Assembly: GCA_024704765.1 (NCBI GenBank)
Contig: JAKMXF010000299.1
Location: 1,340,863-1,404,862, forward strand
Source of the DNA: Oopsacas minuta
Taxonomy: Eukaryota; Porifera; Hexactinellida; Lyssacinosida; Leucopsacidae
Direction: 5' to 3'
Length of the DNA: 64,000 nt
Shown here: positions 22,502 to 36,038 of the stretch, piece after piece
How the letters are laid out: each line of letters starts with the position of its first letter
How positions within the stretch are numbered: position 1 is the stretch's first letter
Made by a program: the position numbers and the translations under genes
The notes under the pieces: model-generated
What the model saw: only the letters and a program-made list of their open reading frames with translations
Database searches by the model: none
What the model was told of the DNA's origin: nothing

Positions 22502-24189
22502 ATGGCTTATCGGAGAAGGTGTAGTAATGATCCAGACGTCTTTTGTTATATTTGTGGTAGTTTTATGACTTCTAAACAAACTACGGCAATAACAGGATTT
22601 GTTAAAAAAAGCATATTTAAGATATTTTGGAATGAGATTAGGTAATCAAGACAAAACATGGGCTCCACATACAGTGTGCCGATCTTGTGTAGAAAATTTG
22701 AGACAATGGACAAATGGAATCAGAGAGAGTTTAAGTTTTGGAATTCCAATGATATGGAGAGAGCCACAAAATCACATTAGCGATTGTTACTTTTGTATGG
22801 CGAATATTTCCGGATTCAATGCTAAAACCAAGTCATTGATCAAGTATCCAAATTTACATTCAGCAATGCGACCCGTTCCTCATTCTATTGATGTACCTGT
22901 TCCAAAATTTACTAATTTGGATGTTATCTCGAAAATTGATGATTGTGAAACTAGAGGTTCATTAATTAGAGAAGATGAGGATTTTATTCCGTGTGTATTA
23001 TCTCGTTCTAATTCTTCACAGTTATTTAATCAGTCTGAATTAAATGATTTGGTACGTGATTTAGATTTACCTAAAGAATCTGCGGAGTTGTTAGGTTCTG
23101 GCTAAAAGAAAACTTGCTTCACCCAGAAACAAAATTTTACTCATATAGGAACAGAGAGATCGAATTCTTGAAATATTTCATAATGGGAGACGGATTTGTG
23201 TTTTGTCATGATGTTTCACCGCTAGTTAATGCTCTTGGATGTCCGTATGTACCTAATGATTGGAGACTCTTTATTGATAGTTCAAAACAAAGTTTAAAAT
23301 GTGTTCTACTTCATAATGGCAACAAATTTAGTTCCATACCAATTGGACATTCAGTAAGTTCAAAGGAACGATATGATAACATGAAAATTGTGCTTTATAA
23401 AATTAATTATAACCAGCACAATTGGGTAATCTGTGGTGACGTGAAAATCATATGCATTCTTTTGGAACAGCAATCAGGATATACAAAATACCCTTGTTTT
23501 TATGCTTATGGGACAGTCGTGCAAAGAGCGAACACTATTCTAGACAGAGCTGGCCAGCTAGAACCAATCTTAATGTTGGAGATAAGAACATTATTCACGA
23601 GCCACTAGTGGATCCTCTCAAGATTTTGCTTCCACCACTTCATATAAATTAGAATTGATGAAACCGTTTGTAAGGGCATTAGATAAAGAAGGAAATTGTT
23701 TCAAATATATTACCGAGAAATTTTACTACCTAAGTGATGAAAAAAGAATTGCCGGTATATTCGACGGTCCTCAGATAAGAAAACTTGTTCGAGATGATAA
23801 TTTTCAAATTCTATGATATGCAAAGAAGAATGTGCATGGAATGCATTTGTAAATGTCATGAAAAACTTCTTGGGAACTACGAAATCTCCTAATTATAAAT
23901 ACTTGTGAATGAGTTGATTGAATCTTACAAGAATCTCGGCTGCAATATGAGTGTAAAAGTTCACTTTCCTCACAGTCATATTCACTATTTTCCAGAGAAT
24001 CTTGGAGCTGTTTCCGAGGAGCAAGGTGAACGATTCCACCAAGACATAAAAACAATGAAAACACGATATCAGGGGAGGTGGGACGTTCATATGATGGCTG
24101 ATTACTGCTGGTGCCTCAAGAGAGATTGTATTGATGTTATTCATGCTAGAATGTCTAAAAAACGGAAATTTACTCCTGATTCAGACTAA
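22502..24189 (+). pseudogene. Family A copy 2: zinc-finger/RNase-H-like repeat protein
   Basis: The best-preserved N-terminal half of the family. From the ATG at 22502: RRRCSNDPDVFCYICG, a one-base shift in a seven-A run at 22603-22609, YFGMRLGNQDKTWAPHTVC, RSCVENLRQW, FGIPMIWREPQNH, DCYFC, an acidic linker, LNDLVRDLDLPKESAELLGS, a second shift near 23100, NDWRLFIDSSKQSLKCVLLH, VICGDVKIICIL and GYTKYPCF. After further shifts near 23500 and 23650-23900 it resumes at 23905 with HIHYFPENLGAVSEEQGERF, RYQGRW, MMADYCWCL and a TAA at 24187-24189. Length (1688 bp) equals that of the other two copies. Putative function: a DDE-like nuclease or transposase (inference). Confidence 0.78.
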
Positions 24190-25459
24190 TATATTCAAAT
24201 TTATTTATTAACTAAGATTATATTATCAATAATAATTTTATTCTAATTCTTAGTAAAAATTTATAAATGGCGAATTTTCACTATTTTACTTATAGAGGTA
24301 TCATGCATTCATCGATAAATATACCAATATTTAAAAATAGTTTGCAAAAAAACTAGACGTGATACGTATATTTTAGAACATTTTTCAAAATCAATATTAT
24401 AATGTGGATTAGAAAATGTTTTGCAATAACAATCAGCAAATAAATTTTTTTCCCGCAGGGCTGTGTTATATATGTAGATATTCGGAATTTCCCTACATCC
24501 TTTTTATACTAGATATCACATGAATATTTTTCGCGCTAGTGGTTGTTGGCAACCCCCCATTACCACTTGTAGATTATTGTAATATATTCTCGCAAATTCT
24601 GCTAGCTACCCCACTCTTACATCCTCTATTCCCAATGTATAATTTGACATAATTCCTTACTATTAGCGACTGACCGAAATTTTAACTGTACCTCGTTCAA
24701 CACAATTCCCTATTACAATATTGAACTTATTTCGAAAAATATATGATGGGCTTGCAAGGATAGCTTTTTGGTTGTTATTAACATCATCCTTGACAGACCT
24801 TCCTATTTTCTGGCGAAACACCGAGGTCTTATGAACTTAGACTCTAAAAGATCAATGTACAGCTATTCCTGTTACATAGTAGGGGGAGTGTAATATTGGA
24901 CAATTGTACAAAAGTTTTTCGGATGATTAGATGTTTATGCTTAGATAATTTGATAATTTTGTTTCATTATTTTATTCAAAATATTTAGCGAATACAAATT
25001 TTGTCTGCTAATACATTTGTAATCTGGATTCTTTTGGGATGTCTTCTGGCTTACTCGTTAAAAAGACAATTGTGGAAATTGGTTAGCATCCTGTGAATAT
25101 GATTCTAAAAGCTCTGAGTTTACTAAGGAATATCGAATTATATATAACAACTTATCCCTTTTTAGAAACCTTTTATGAGGGAGTTGTTTGGACACCCAAG
25201 TCCCTCTAGGTACGCCACTGCTGATAACTAATTATATTATCCAATAGAAGTATCTATGTTTATCTATGAAATCATATTCCAGGTTTGAGTATCTAGAATC
25301 CACAGTTCGAGTTAATTATTGTAAATCTGAATGTGTAAGTGCTAAAAGCCAAATTCAATTCTCAATAATATTTGAAACTAAATATTACTTAGAAGCAATA
25401 ATGTACTCAGAAAAAATATACCAACATTTACACTGGTAATATTCGATATGTGTTATATA
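24190..25459. other. No gene; one candidate transposon terminus
   Basis: Mostly AT-rich. At 25180-25220 the minus strand reads CAGTGGCGTACCTAGAGGG, a form common at ends of invertebrate DNA transposons, but no partner end was found. Confidence 0.35.
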
Positions 25460-26757
25460 TAGTGTGTCTAATAAGTTCTGTTATACATTTTCGCGCCTTA
25501 GACAGTAGCTATTCATATACTTCTGAAGTAATCTTCTAGATTTTTTGTAGCATTTTTGGCGCTCTTTCGAATTATACCAAGTATTTATCATTCAAGTTAA
25601 TGATTTCCCAGAAAATCATATTAGCAGAAATTCGTTCAAAAATTGTCACTTTTCACGAATCTGGGTTTAGCAACAGTGAAATTCTAAAAAGGCTAAAAAA
25701 TGATAAAGTCAATCCCATGTTGACCTATCACACAATTACACGATATATAGAGACTGGGAGCGTGTCTGACAGGAAATGAGTTGGTCGTCCAAGATCCGCT
25801 CGCACACCAGCCCTGAAGAATAGTATTAGATGTCGAAATCCCCGGCTTTCAATGCAAAAATGTCTCGTGAATTCTGTGTCAATCACAAAATGATGCGGAA
25901 ATTGGTTGTAGAGGACCTAGGAATGATGTTCTATAAGATGAAAAACGTACACCATCTTAACGACTCCATACATCGTAAGCGACTCGAAAGATGCATACAA
26001 CTAAAAGCCCGATTCGCTCCTGGGACTGAAGATCAGATTCTCTTCTCAGATGAGAAGCTGTTCACCGTTGAGGAGGCAAGCAATCGTCAAAACGACCGTA
26101 TACTTGCTTCTCGAAGTCAGGATATCCCAGATAGCATCAAGTACATTAATAGAGTCCAGAAGCCTCTTTCTCTGAAGGTATGGAGGGTAGTGTCGGCAGA
26201 ATCACGGACAAAACTGATTTTTGTCCCCTAAGGAGTGAAATTAAACTCCCAGATGTACAGAGAGCTGGTCTTGGAGCCTGAAATTGCCTCTGCTGGTGAG
26301 AAGCTCTTTCAAAACCATCCTTGGACTTACCAACAAGACTCTGCGCCTGCACATGCTTCAAATTATCCTAGGGTTGGTTCCGAGAGCAAAATATCGATTT
26401 CATAAGTAAGGATGAATGGCCATCATCAAGCCCAGATTTAAACCCACTCGAATATTCTGTTTGGGCAACTTGGAGAGCATGGCCTGTGCGAAATCTCACA
26501 AGAGTTTGGAGTCCCTCAAAGTTAGTTTATTGATGAATGGCAGAAAATCCCACAGAAGGAGCTGCGAAAAGCTGTTCATTAGCTTCGGGGCAGACTAACT
26601 TCCGTAATTCATAAAAAGGGAGGCTATATTGAATGATATTTGTAATGTGTAATTAGGAACATAAGCCCTAAGAAAATAGAAGGTTTCATGGCTTTGCAAT
26701 GGATAAGTTTGAAATAATTGGGGAATTGATATATAACAGAACTTATTAGACACCCTG
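25460..26757 (+). mobile_element. Tc1/mariner-type element M3
   Basis: The right end (inverted, 26757 inward) reads CAGGGTGTCTAATAAGTTCT and the left end TAGTGTGTCTAATAAGTTCT, both flanked by TA (25458-25459 and 26758-26759). The length is 1298 bp, with one transposase gene on the + strand. The left end has two changes in its first four bases. Confidence 0.88.
25600..26636 (+). pseudogene. M3 transposase (DD37-type), decayed
   Basis: The start at 25600 gives MISQKIILAEIRSKIVTFHE and a helix-turn-helix with SNSEILKRLK. A stop (TGA) precedes VGRPRSARTP. After a shift near 25830 a 133-codon frame holds SREFCVNHKMMRKLVVEDLG, the HLNDSIHRKRLERC block, ILFSDEKLFTVEEA (first Asp), NRQNDRI and RVQKPLSLKVWRVVSA. 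Then come QQDSAPAH (second Asp) and, in another frame, a DLNPLEY equivalent. The distance between the second and third catalytic positions is 110 nt, about 37 codons, with one frameshift. It ends HKKGGYIE before TGA at 26634-26636. The KVW and HLND blocks are typical of a sublineage frequent in crustaceans, by memory. Confidence 0.82.
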
Positions 26758-26759
26758 TA

Positions 26760-28500
26760 GATAATATTCATAATTAACTTACACACAAAAAGAGTTGATA
26801 ATCGAATCACACTAAATATCAGTATCAATTTACACTGATTGTTAGAAATTATAGTATTTTACCACTCTGATATTGATGATTTTCCTAGAGATGGTTCAAA
26901 GAGATTAATATAGATATATTTTAATCCCTAATTTGAAACAATCCCATAGAAAACCAACCATTTATTCCCAATATACAAATTTATTAGTTTTATCTTATTA
27001 ATTCTGCAAAGAATGATTCCAATTCATACTGCTGCACGAAAACTTCCTCTTCATGACTGATAATATTACACAATCAGGAGATATAATTTTTTCCTTGTAT
27101 GCTTTCTTCAACTGTTCTTTAGTGTATACACACTTATATGTACTTTATTATGCGTAAACATACTACTTGCATCTTCCACTTTCAAAGTTTGATTATTATG
27201 TATGAACGAGTTTCAACAATGTAGGTATTTAGAATTGAATTATTGACACGAAAGATAAGTCTATCATATAGGAGAATACTCTGTCACTTCATTAATCAGT
27301 AAATTAAACAAAAATGTAATACCTCATCCTCCAATCCTGAGATCCTGTAACTGGTCTCCATATGCCAAATTATGTTCTGCAATTTGTACAAGGTACCTTG
27401 TTTATACATATATGTAAATATTTACAGCAACGTAACTATTAAATTTTGGGATAATAATTAGATTCATCTATGTAGTGTCCATCGATAAGATCTGCTATCT
27501 TCATTCAAACTTCCGGAAAGAAATACTTAAAATTTTAGCATTATTAAAATTACTTGATGCAATGTCTTCAATGTCTAATACATATTACACATTTTCCATT
27601 ATTTTAAAAAATGCCTGCTCAAATTGGGATTCACATTTGGTCCCTGGATCATGAAAGGGAAAATGTGCACCCTTATTACAATTAATGTATTTCAGAAATT
27701 TAAAACTCTTTAATCAACACCACATAATTTTCCGATTCTGATACTCTGACGCTCATTTGATGTGCATGTGGTAAAATTAATCCCCTATAGTTAGGGGTTA
27801 CAATCCAAGGATTTCCTATTCCGGATTCCGGGATCATGGTGTTTTTGCTCGGGGATTATTTCTCAAATCGCGGATCCTGTGTTGCATTTACGGATTCCTT
27901 TCTCGATCCTTGGTTCCCGAAAGTTTGTTCTTATGTCTATAACCAATGTTGTAACATTAGTCCAATTCCTTTATAATTATCAAGCACACATTCACACAAC
28001 TTGAATGGTAACATACATTAATGATTGTTGAAAACAACAAGAATATAGGATTATTTCAAGTACCTGTATCACAAAGCTAATACTAGGTTTTCTCTAAAAA
28101 TCAAATTTTAAGATACTCACATTCTCTTAAATTATTATTCCACAAAGTACATTACCTGTTTTCAATATTTTGGTGGTGGTGATTGGAAACATTCTTTAGA
28201 TCTTTATGTGGCGAATTTGCACAATGCAAATTACGTTAATAAGTCTTGAAGTGCGATTGTGAGTCAACCAAATGATTACATGCTAATCTGAAGACAAGCG
28301 ATCAGATTCATTTATTTCTAAAACGCAAGAATTCGAGAACTCGCCAATAATATTCTCGAGATAAACATCCGATAATCACTACTGTGTTGGATATTTGTAA
28401 TTAGGATTAGTATGAATCTTTGGAAGGTTGACAATATGTGTCGATGGATTATCTAATACATTGAATTAATTTAGAATAGAGTTTGAGGCTTAGATTTTGG
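26760..28500. other. No gene; one GC-richer patch
   Basis: AT-rich apart from 27795-27915, where GGATTCCGGGATC-type words recur and CCAAGGAT occurs at both borders in inverted orientation. This may be a small non-autonomous element. Confidence 0.35.
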
Positions 28501-29671
28501 CATTACTGCTCAATCATTCAAGGATTTGGTCGCTTCATTCCAACCCTCCATTAATTGTGCTACTTACACGGACTTCAACTCATAATACCTGACGTATTTT
28601 ATCAAAAAGATGCCAGTTATCCTGGGAGAATATCTCGCTATTCAAGCGGAACGGACGAATGTGAATAATTGAACAGGATATGAAATGGAAGACTCAGATG
28701 GATTAACTATTGTTGGTACTGAGCAGAAAAATGCTTTGAAGATAAATCTTGACATTTCTAATATTGTTAACAAAGTCCGTCCATTTGCAAAACTATTCAA
28801 GCGTTCTGCTCTTCAAAATGAAATCTGTAGATTATGTGGAAGAAAACAGTCAAATGGTTTGCAGCTAATCCTCGTTTCCGAAACTCGTTGGATTTCACTC
28901 TTAAACATGCTTGAGAGCATTGTTGAGATACAAATATCATTTCAAAAGGCACTTCTTGATCTGAATTCTGATATTCAAATAAGCGATGAGTAGTTAAGCC
29001 AATTTTCTCCTATATTCAAGTATTGGGCCCTATCAAATTTGCAGTTGAAGCTTGGCGTATAATAGATGCAATCACTACATAAGCAATAGTAACACTTTGC
29101 TTGATGAAGTACAAAATTACCCTCCTTCAGAGTATAACAATATGATTTTTGAAACAATTACTCAAAGGAGTATTCTGAAACGCTATATATAAGCGTCAAT
29201 AATAATTCAATGGTTACACAACCCTTTTGCCGAATTGAAAAACAGACTGTCGTAAAGGAATTATTTTGCAAATTCTTATCCAGGGTGAGCCAGTACCTTA
29301 ATCTCTACTGAAAGACCGTTAATGAGATGGATTAAGTGATATGGAATTCAGATAAATATATTAATGACACACATAAGCGCTGCCTGTGGTAATGAAGTTA
29401 TGATTGGCTATTGATGTTGCCTTATAAATACCACAAGGACACTAACGTCTGATGACTCTTTATCGTCTTCATTGAAATATGAATTAAACATGGTAGGTAA
29501 TACATGCAAAAGAGGGATATTGTGGAAAAGTATACCAAATGTTGTTGACAGTACCACCTACTGCTGTTGAATCAGAGGGAATCTTCTCTTCTTGCGCCTA
29601 TATCTGCAATAAGTTCAGGAGCGGTCTGAGCGACACAATATTGAATATTCTTGGTTAATAGGAACAATGAA
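28501..29671 (+). pseudogene. hAT transposase relic
   Basis: The open segment 28685-28993 reads NIVNKVRPFAKLFKRSA, LQNEICRLCGRK and LVSETRWISLLNMLE. The TRW-S-LL-ML-E motif is a landmark of hAT transposases. After stops and shifts, 29537-29650 reads TVPPTAVESEGIFSSCAYIC and NKFRSGLSDTILN, the C-terminal dimerisation block (usual form P-T-S-x-x-x-E-R-x-F-S). The zinc-finger BED domain and first catalytic region were not recognised upstream. No terminal repeats found. Confidence 0.7.
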
Positions 29672-32600
29672 AAGTAGTTGCCCTTATGCATATTACTAAG
29701 TCATTCACTTCTAACAATTGACTCAATCTTGTTAGAATTAGTCTTCCATTTTACATAGAGTTTTTGCATCATGTCACCTCTATCATAAGAGAAACCTTCT
29801 TGCAAATGGATCCCCAAGTTGAACTACGAATGTTGGCACTGATTAACAACTTGCTGCTGAGAGCTTCAGAATGATGATCTGTGAAGAGAATTTTACATCA
29901 TTATCCTGATGTACCTTGGCAATTCTACAGACGAAACGAGTATTTATATATGACTACAGTCCAACTCTACCAAAACTGCAACCGAGCGGATAACGTAATC
30001 CGTCGGTTAGACTATATGCGGTCATATTTTCAGTCCAAACTAGCCGAAATGCGTGACGGAAGGTAGTGATTCAACTTTTCCCTTTAAAGACCAATGATTA
30101 TATTTTATTGAATCTCATTTCAGAATATGCATCTTGAGTTGGAGTGATCGGTCCCGGGTTCGTCTCGATACAACTAGTGAATAGTAGAATAGAAATTACA
30201 CCAGCGAACAGTTAGAAATTTGTATTGACATAGAAATGAGAGAAATAGGCGACTCAGATAAAGTTTTGGAACGATTGTAGCATTTCCGAATAGAGTGGAA
30301 ATCAATGCGATTACGTCACAATTGAATGGTAATCATGAATGCGCCTGATCATTGAAAATAATATCCCGGACAGGCAGACGAAATAATGAAGAGGAAGGAA
30401 AAAGAAATACCAAATTGAACACATATGATTGTTTGCACACAATCGCAGAAATTTATATTTTGATAACGTCACGAAATACTAAAGCGCTAGTAACTCCTTT
30501 TACTGAAGATAATAATACCTATGTCATTACAATATTTATCGACAAATTCAAACTATACTATCTCCGATTAACCAAATATTGTATCAAATCAATAGCCTAT
30601 ACGTCTCATGAAAAGTCAAATATATTCGCTTTCAATTCCCTTTATTAGAAACTTATAGTTTATCAAGTTTCAACGATTTCATGATCACACGTTTATTATT
30701 TAAAGTTCTCATTCGGTGAATTGATTATATTTTCCCTACCGCTGTGCAAAATTTAGTAGTTATTTTATCAATGATAAATAGAATATTTTGTTTAAAATGT
30801 ATCAATTATCCTATTTTCATTCGTTTTTGTACTATAGCTCCTAATACAGGGTTTCTCGTACTCTCATGGCCTATGGTCTTTTGAAAATATGTGTCATGAC
30901 CACGCCAGCTCAATTGTTGGTCAATTTGCTATCAGGTTTGGTTATGTTTGTCCATGTTTTTGTCAAATGATTGATTGAGCTTCAACTTGAACCAAAAATG
31001 ATACCTATCTATCATTATTATTGTTATTACAACTTATACCAGTAAGTATTTAGGTGTAATCCCATTACAAACAAGGAATATACAGAATAATTAATATTGT
31101 ATATTTATAAATACATAAATTAGCAATAGAAGTAGTGATAAGTGATACATCTGGTATATTTTCATCTTCTTATTTAGTTCAGCAATACTAATTTCGAATC
31201 CAGACAATTTTAGCATCTATTCCCCACTCTAATCTATCTGTAGTCTGTTATCCTGTTTAACTATATATGTTGTTGGAAATGTGATCTAATTTGTTGGCAA
31301 AAATATTCAAAAATTTCTTTGTCTTGTTCCTTTGCTTCTTCATCATTCTTCAAGTCTATCAGTCTCCCATATATGGTGTTAAAGTCTCCCATTATGATCT
31401 CTAATGTCAAAATGGATTTGTTAACACTTTACAATGTCCTTAACAATTGCATCTGTAAAGTCGTCGAATTGATATATTCTGCATGTAAAATTACAAACTA
31501 TGAAATTACAAACCTTTTCATTTCAGAAAGTCAGAAGTTTCTGTAATCAACATTATTTTGAAAGGCCAGTTATATGATAAATGTTTTAATTTTTCTTTTG
31601 TAAGATGGTAAACTCTTCTTTATTCTTTGAAGTTTGGGTTTGAGATCCGATTAAATTTGAGATATTACACAATCAAACGATTACTTCTCGAATATTTATC
31701 AATTGGTTGATAAATCCTTGTTGATAGCCGGAATATACTCAGTGATTGCAGCAAAAGGTGATATGAACCTTGTGAGATTATTTGTTTTTACACTGCCGCC
31801 TAATCTCTCCATGTAAGTACAAGTAGAAATTTATTTTTGCATAAAGATAACGATGATATATTTATACAATCGAAAATTGAAATGTATGTCGAAAATAATG
31901 CATGAGCACTCAAAAATTGGGCAAATTTAACTCTATTTCATCATGTAACAATTATCGATAGTCTGCTTAATTACACTGGATTTGCTGGAAATCAACTTAT
32001 CGCTGCTAGAAACTAAAGCGCATCTTTCGTATAATCTCTACTTGTTCATTGTGAAACTTTACTTCGAATTTTTATACATTGATTTCGGTTAAAGATTCCG
32101 AGGACAATGAATGGCTTCATTATGCCTTCTTTCGAATTGCTAACTTAACTAGAATTTAGGTGGGTACTTCGATTTACGAATATACCTGATTTTATGATTC
32201 AGAGACTTGGATGAGATGGGTTCTGAAGTATAATAACCATTATTGACACATTTGAGGAACACTGTGGCAATATATAAGTGTTCCGGATATATACGTCACA
32301 TTCAAGGATTCATACGGGTTCTCACACTCCTAAAAATAAATACTAATTCACTTCATACATCGAGACTGGACTCAGGATAATATGTGTCCGATCATAAATC
32401 ATTGGTACTAGATAAACCATGAATGTATTACCAAATAGATTTGAAAACTGATAATATACTCTTTTAATAATATGTACAGGCTAGGATTTTCGCAAATAAC
32501 TAGATTATTCGGGGATTTTACACGGTGGCCATTTGCCGAATTATAATACATGACTCACTTACAATTGATGAAGTGTGCAAAGTAAACTTTACAAGATGAA

Positions 32601-33516
32601 TCGTTTAAAATTGTTATGATTCATGCTCAATCTTTGTGTTACAGTAGTTGTATAATCTAGATTATTACCTTAATGAGATTGTTATTCGTGCCACAAATTT
32701 TCACTCAGATTTCTATCCTAGCTCAAAAGACTACGATACTCGTGTCCATGGTTATTTATAACAAGAATCAAAATTTTCCTAAATTTCATCCTAAATCCTT
32801 GTGTATTGTTCATGCGCATTTAACTATCCGAACAAATTATTATGCAATTTTAACCGCGGTTTTCGGAATTTCTTTGAAAGGCCTGTAAATTTGTTTATTT
32901 TTGCTATCCCCATAGTATGATAATAATTGCTTGTTTATTGGTCTACATGTGGCTAGCAATTATGTAATCCAAACAAAACTTTACCCTCTAGCTTGTGCGA
33001 TGGTAAGAAATCAATCTATGCATTACAAATTATTTGTAATCCCAACTCCTAATTTTCGTTTGATAAGTTCGCGGTATTTTATCAATTACTTCCTCTCTAA
33101 ACATCGGAATGTTGTTTCCTCATTCTGTATGGGGGGTTTTGTCTGAGCTCTAACCCCCCTGGGCGAAGGGTGACCATCTTATCATTTACAACAAGAGGAC
33201 ATTTAATGTTAAGGATTTTCATTTATTATTTTACGATTACTCCAACTATCACCATTTTGCTTAATAATGCTATCAACAAATTTGGAATTAGATGGTCATA
33301 AATGATAGACAAATTGAGAAGAAATTTCAGTAGAATTCACAAACTATTCGCGCTTGTACCCGCTTTTGACCTTAAGAACTTTTCTGAGATTCTCTGCTAA
33401 TTATAATATATACTTTGTAGGCAGATCATAGTATCTAATGGAGAAATATGGAAATAAGGGCAGGCAGCAAAGTAATGGACACATCGTCACCGTACCTTGG
33501 TATCTTCTTGTTAAAA
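29672..33516. other. Intron interior, little recognised
   Basis: A 61-codon frame at 29881-30066 (HHYPDVPWQFYRRNEYLY, YFQSKLAEMRDGR) looks coding in composition but has no known family. At 30847 the sequence CAGGGTTTCTCGTACTC, followed by CATGGCCTATGG, resembles a hAT end. The rest is AT-rich without features. Confidence 0.3.
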
Positions 33517-34819
33517 CGAGGGGTACTCAATATATTTTGAGCCTGACTATGTTGCGAGCTCTTATATAAGTAAAACACTACTTGTTCCGATGAACATGGG
33601 ATAAATTTACTGCGCTTAGAATCTGCTAACTTTATCTTGTATAGTTTTCAGAGAGCAGTAGTTTTATTATCTATGGATCCTTTGTTACCAAATCCCCAAT
33701 ACAGTTATCAAGGCGTGATATTCGTGCAATAATACTTTTCAGTTCCAACTTTTGAAAACAATAAAAGAATTTCACGAAAATTTCAGTACAGCCTTTCCAA
33801 AAAACAAAGTATTTGCGCAACTGTGAAAAGATGGTACAGAGACTTTAAGTGTTGATATTTTCATCTTGGAGACCAACCCCGCCCTGGACCACCCCCATAC
33901 GCTGTTACAGAGGGAATTGTTGAGTCAATTGAGGATATGGTGGTGGCAGAGCCAAATGTTATATATGAGAGGATTCAGCACGAAATTGGCATTTCATCCG
34001 GGGCAGTGCACAACGTTTTACACCAATCCCTTCAGCTACGTAAACTTTGTGCCCGTTGGATCCCACATCAGCTTCATCCTGAGCATAAGCAGAATCGAGT
34101 GAAATGGTGCCATGAAATGCTTAAAAAATTCAACAATGGCAACAGTAGAGATGTTTCCAAGATAATAACTGGTGATGAAACATGGATCTATTACTATGAT
34201 CCAGAAACAAAGCAGCAGAGCCGTCAATGGTGTGAATTTGGAGATGTTCCCCCAACAAAGGTTCGCAGAACTCAGTACACTAAGAAACAAATGTATGCAA
34301 TTATTTTAATACAACGGGTGTTAAAACTGTTGTACCTCTTGAACCTGGTAAGACAAATAATTCAACCTGGTATACAGAGAATTGTTTGCCTCTAGTCATA
34401 AAAGCAATAAATCCACAGCGTCCTGGCACAGGACTAAGAGAAACTTTCTTGCACCACGATAATGCCAGCTCTGATATATCAAAAATTACAAGACAATTCA
34501 TTGAAGAATCAGGACTGCACATTTTGCCACCCCTCCCCTTATTCTCGAGATCTAGTACCATGCGACTTCTGGCTCTTTCCTAGAATAAAAAATACCATAA
34601 AGGCAGAAATTTTTCATCGAGTTCTGAACTTGAGGGGACCCTCAGAGAAGTGATCGGAGACATCAACGAGAATAAATTTGAAGAAGCTATTCAAGCTTGG
34701 TTTAAACGAATGAATAAGTGCATTCAAGCTAAGGGATGCTATTTCGGACAATTATAGTAAAAATAAATATAGATTGATACTTCTTGATACTTAGGCTCAA
34801 AGGTTATTGAGTACCCTCG
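33517..34819 (+). mobile_element. Mariner M4 (DD34D)
   Basis: Inverted ends CGAGGGGTACTCAATA (33517) and CGAGGGTACTCAATAACC (inverted, from 34819). TA follows the right end at 34820-34821; on the left the TA has changed to AA. The length is 1303 bp. Confidence 0.87.
33673..34757 (+). pseudogene. Mariner M4 transposase, decayed
   Basis: Pieces in order: LSRRDIRAIILFSSNF; SICATVKRWYRDFK of the first helix-turn-helix; GDQPRPGPPP; IYERIQHEIGISSGAVHNVL of the second; KLCARWIPHQL (the WVPHEL signature); IITGDETWIYYYDPETK with the first Asp; HHDNASSDISK with the second; YSRDLVPCDFWLFPRI with the third. I count 34 residues between the second and third, so DD34D. The end is FGQL before TAG at 34755-34757. 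Frameshifts lie near 33720, 33850, 34300, 34480 and 34600. Confidence 0.87.
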
Positions 34820-34879
34820 TATACTAGTATATTTTATCTATTTACTTATCTATACCCAGATTTATTGTATTTTAGTATT

Positions 34880-35046
34880 TACCTCGCAGCGATACCCAAT
34901 CCGGGGTCCATGGCCCCCTTGGTAGTCCACTGACTACAGCATGGGCTCCATAGGATCTATTACAGTCTATAGTAGGCTGTCCACAGAATGTGTTTAAATG
35001 GTATAGGTGGTTTTCTGGTGATAGGTTGGGAACCACTTTGCTAGTG
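34880..35046 (-). mobile_element. hAT non-autonomous element fragment
   Basis: Reading inward from 35044 on the minus strand: CTAGCAAAGTGGTTCCCAAC, a typical hAT end (GTGGTTCCCAACC). The far part includes CCATGGACCCC-type sequence usual next to the other end. No intact partner end or target duplication was found. Confidence 0.5.
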
Positions 35047-35882
35047 CATAATGTATCTTTACAGTCGCAACCATTTGACTTCATATTTTTGTGCGGGACA
35101 AAATGGGGAGAAATAGCCTATTGTAAGAATACACTGTTAGATAATTTGTGTAATTCCTAATTTGCAATCTTAGCATAAAAATATAGTAAGAAACTGGTGT
35201 TGACTGTACTTATTGTAGTTTAAATGGGGTAATCAACAGGATCAACATTTTGTGAACTGATTGATTATTCTCTAATTATATAGGCCTAGCCATATTCTAC
35301 CATACATAAGGCCTAACATTAACTTGTGAATTTTGCTCTAAGGATGGGTTTGCCAAGATAAAATTTATTCTTGATTTATAAATTGCATAATGTGCGCATT
35401 TTTTCCTGAATATATATGTAATACCGTGAACTAGGTAATGTAAGGACAGGAAACTAATATTATGTTCTGTACCTTGGATAAATACGAAGTCCATTGAAGT
35501 AATTATGAAGTCGATAACTCATGATACTGTCAAATATTTTGAATTTATCAATAAGTTTCACAAATATAATCTGATGAATCACACATTCGAATTCTAAAAA
35601 TATATTCAGGTCAAAAGAAGTCATGTGATCACCTAATAGGCTGATTTATTGGATATTTCAAAGGCGCAAATACGAAAAATGTCGATCTTTGATTGCAAAT
35701 ATATATTATTAAATATTCTAAATATTCTTTTGAACCAAATATCATTAAATTATCATGGTAAAGTTAAATACTTCTTGAGTTATAGCTAAACCATTGATTA
35801 CACTTCTATGTTTTAATTTCACTTATAACTCGATAATCGTTACAGTTATAGTCTTATCAATATAGCCATATAATAATGCATA
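35047..35882. other. No gene recognised
   Basis: AT-rich intron sequence without recognisable repeats. Confidence 0.4.
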
Positions 35883-36038
35883 CCCAAATTTCCATATCCT
35901 GATAATATACTTTGATATGATATCTTGCACCATGGTGATGTGTTCCTGAATATGCCCAATAATGGTCATTGTCAAGATTGCGCGATAATCTTCAGTGAGA
36001 TCACATCAAAATGTATTATCAGTATATGGGAGGTTGGG
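35883..36038. mobile_element. 156-bp MITE, copy 1
   Basis: The arms form a long imperfect inverted repeat: the left starts CCCAAATTTCCATATCCTGA and the right, inverted, CCCAACCTCCCATATACTGA. Each continues TAATA, then TTTGATRTGAT. TA flanks both ends (35881-35882, 36039-36040). The centre carries GATTGCGCGATAATCTTC, shared with the copy at 38551. Confidence 0.7.
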
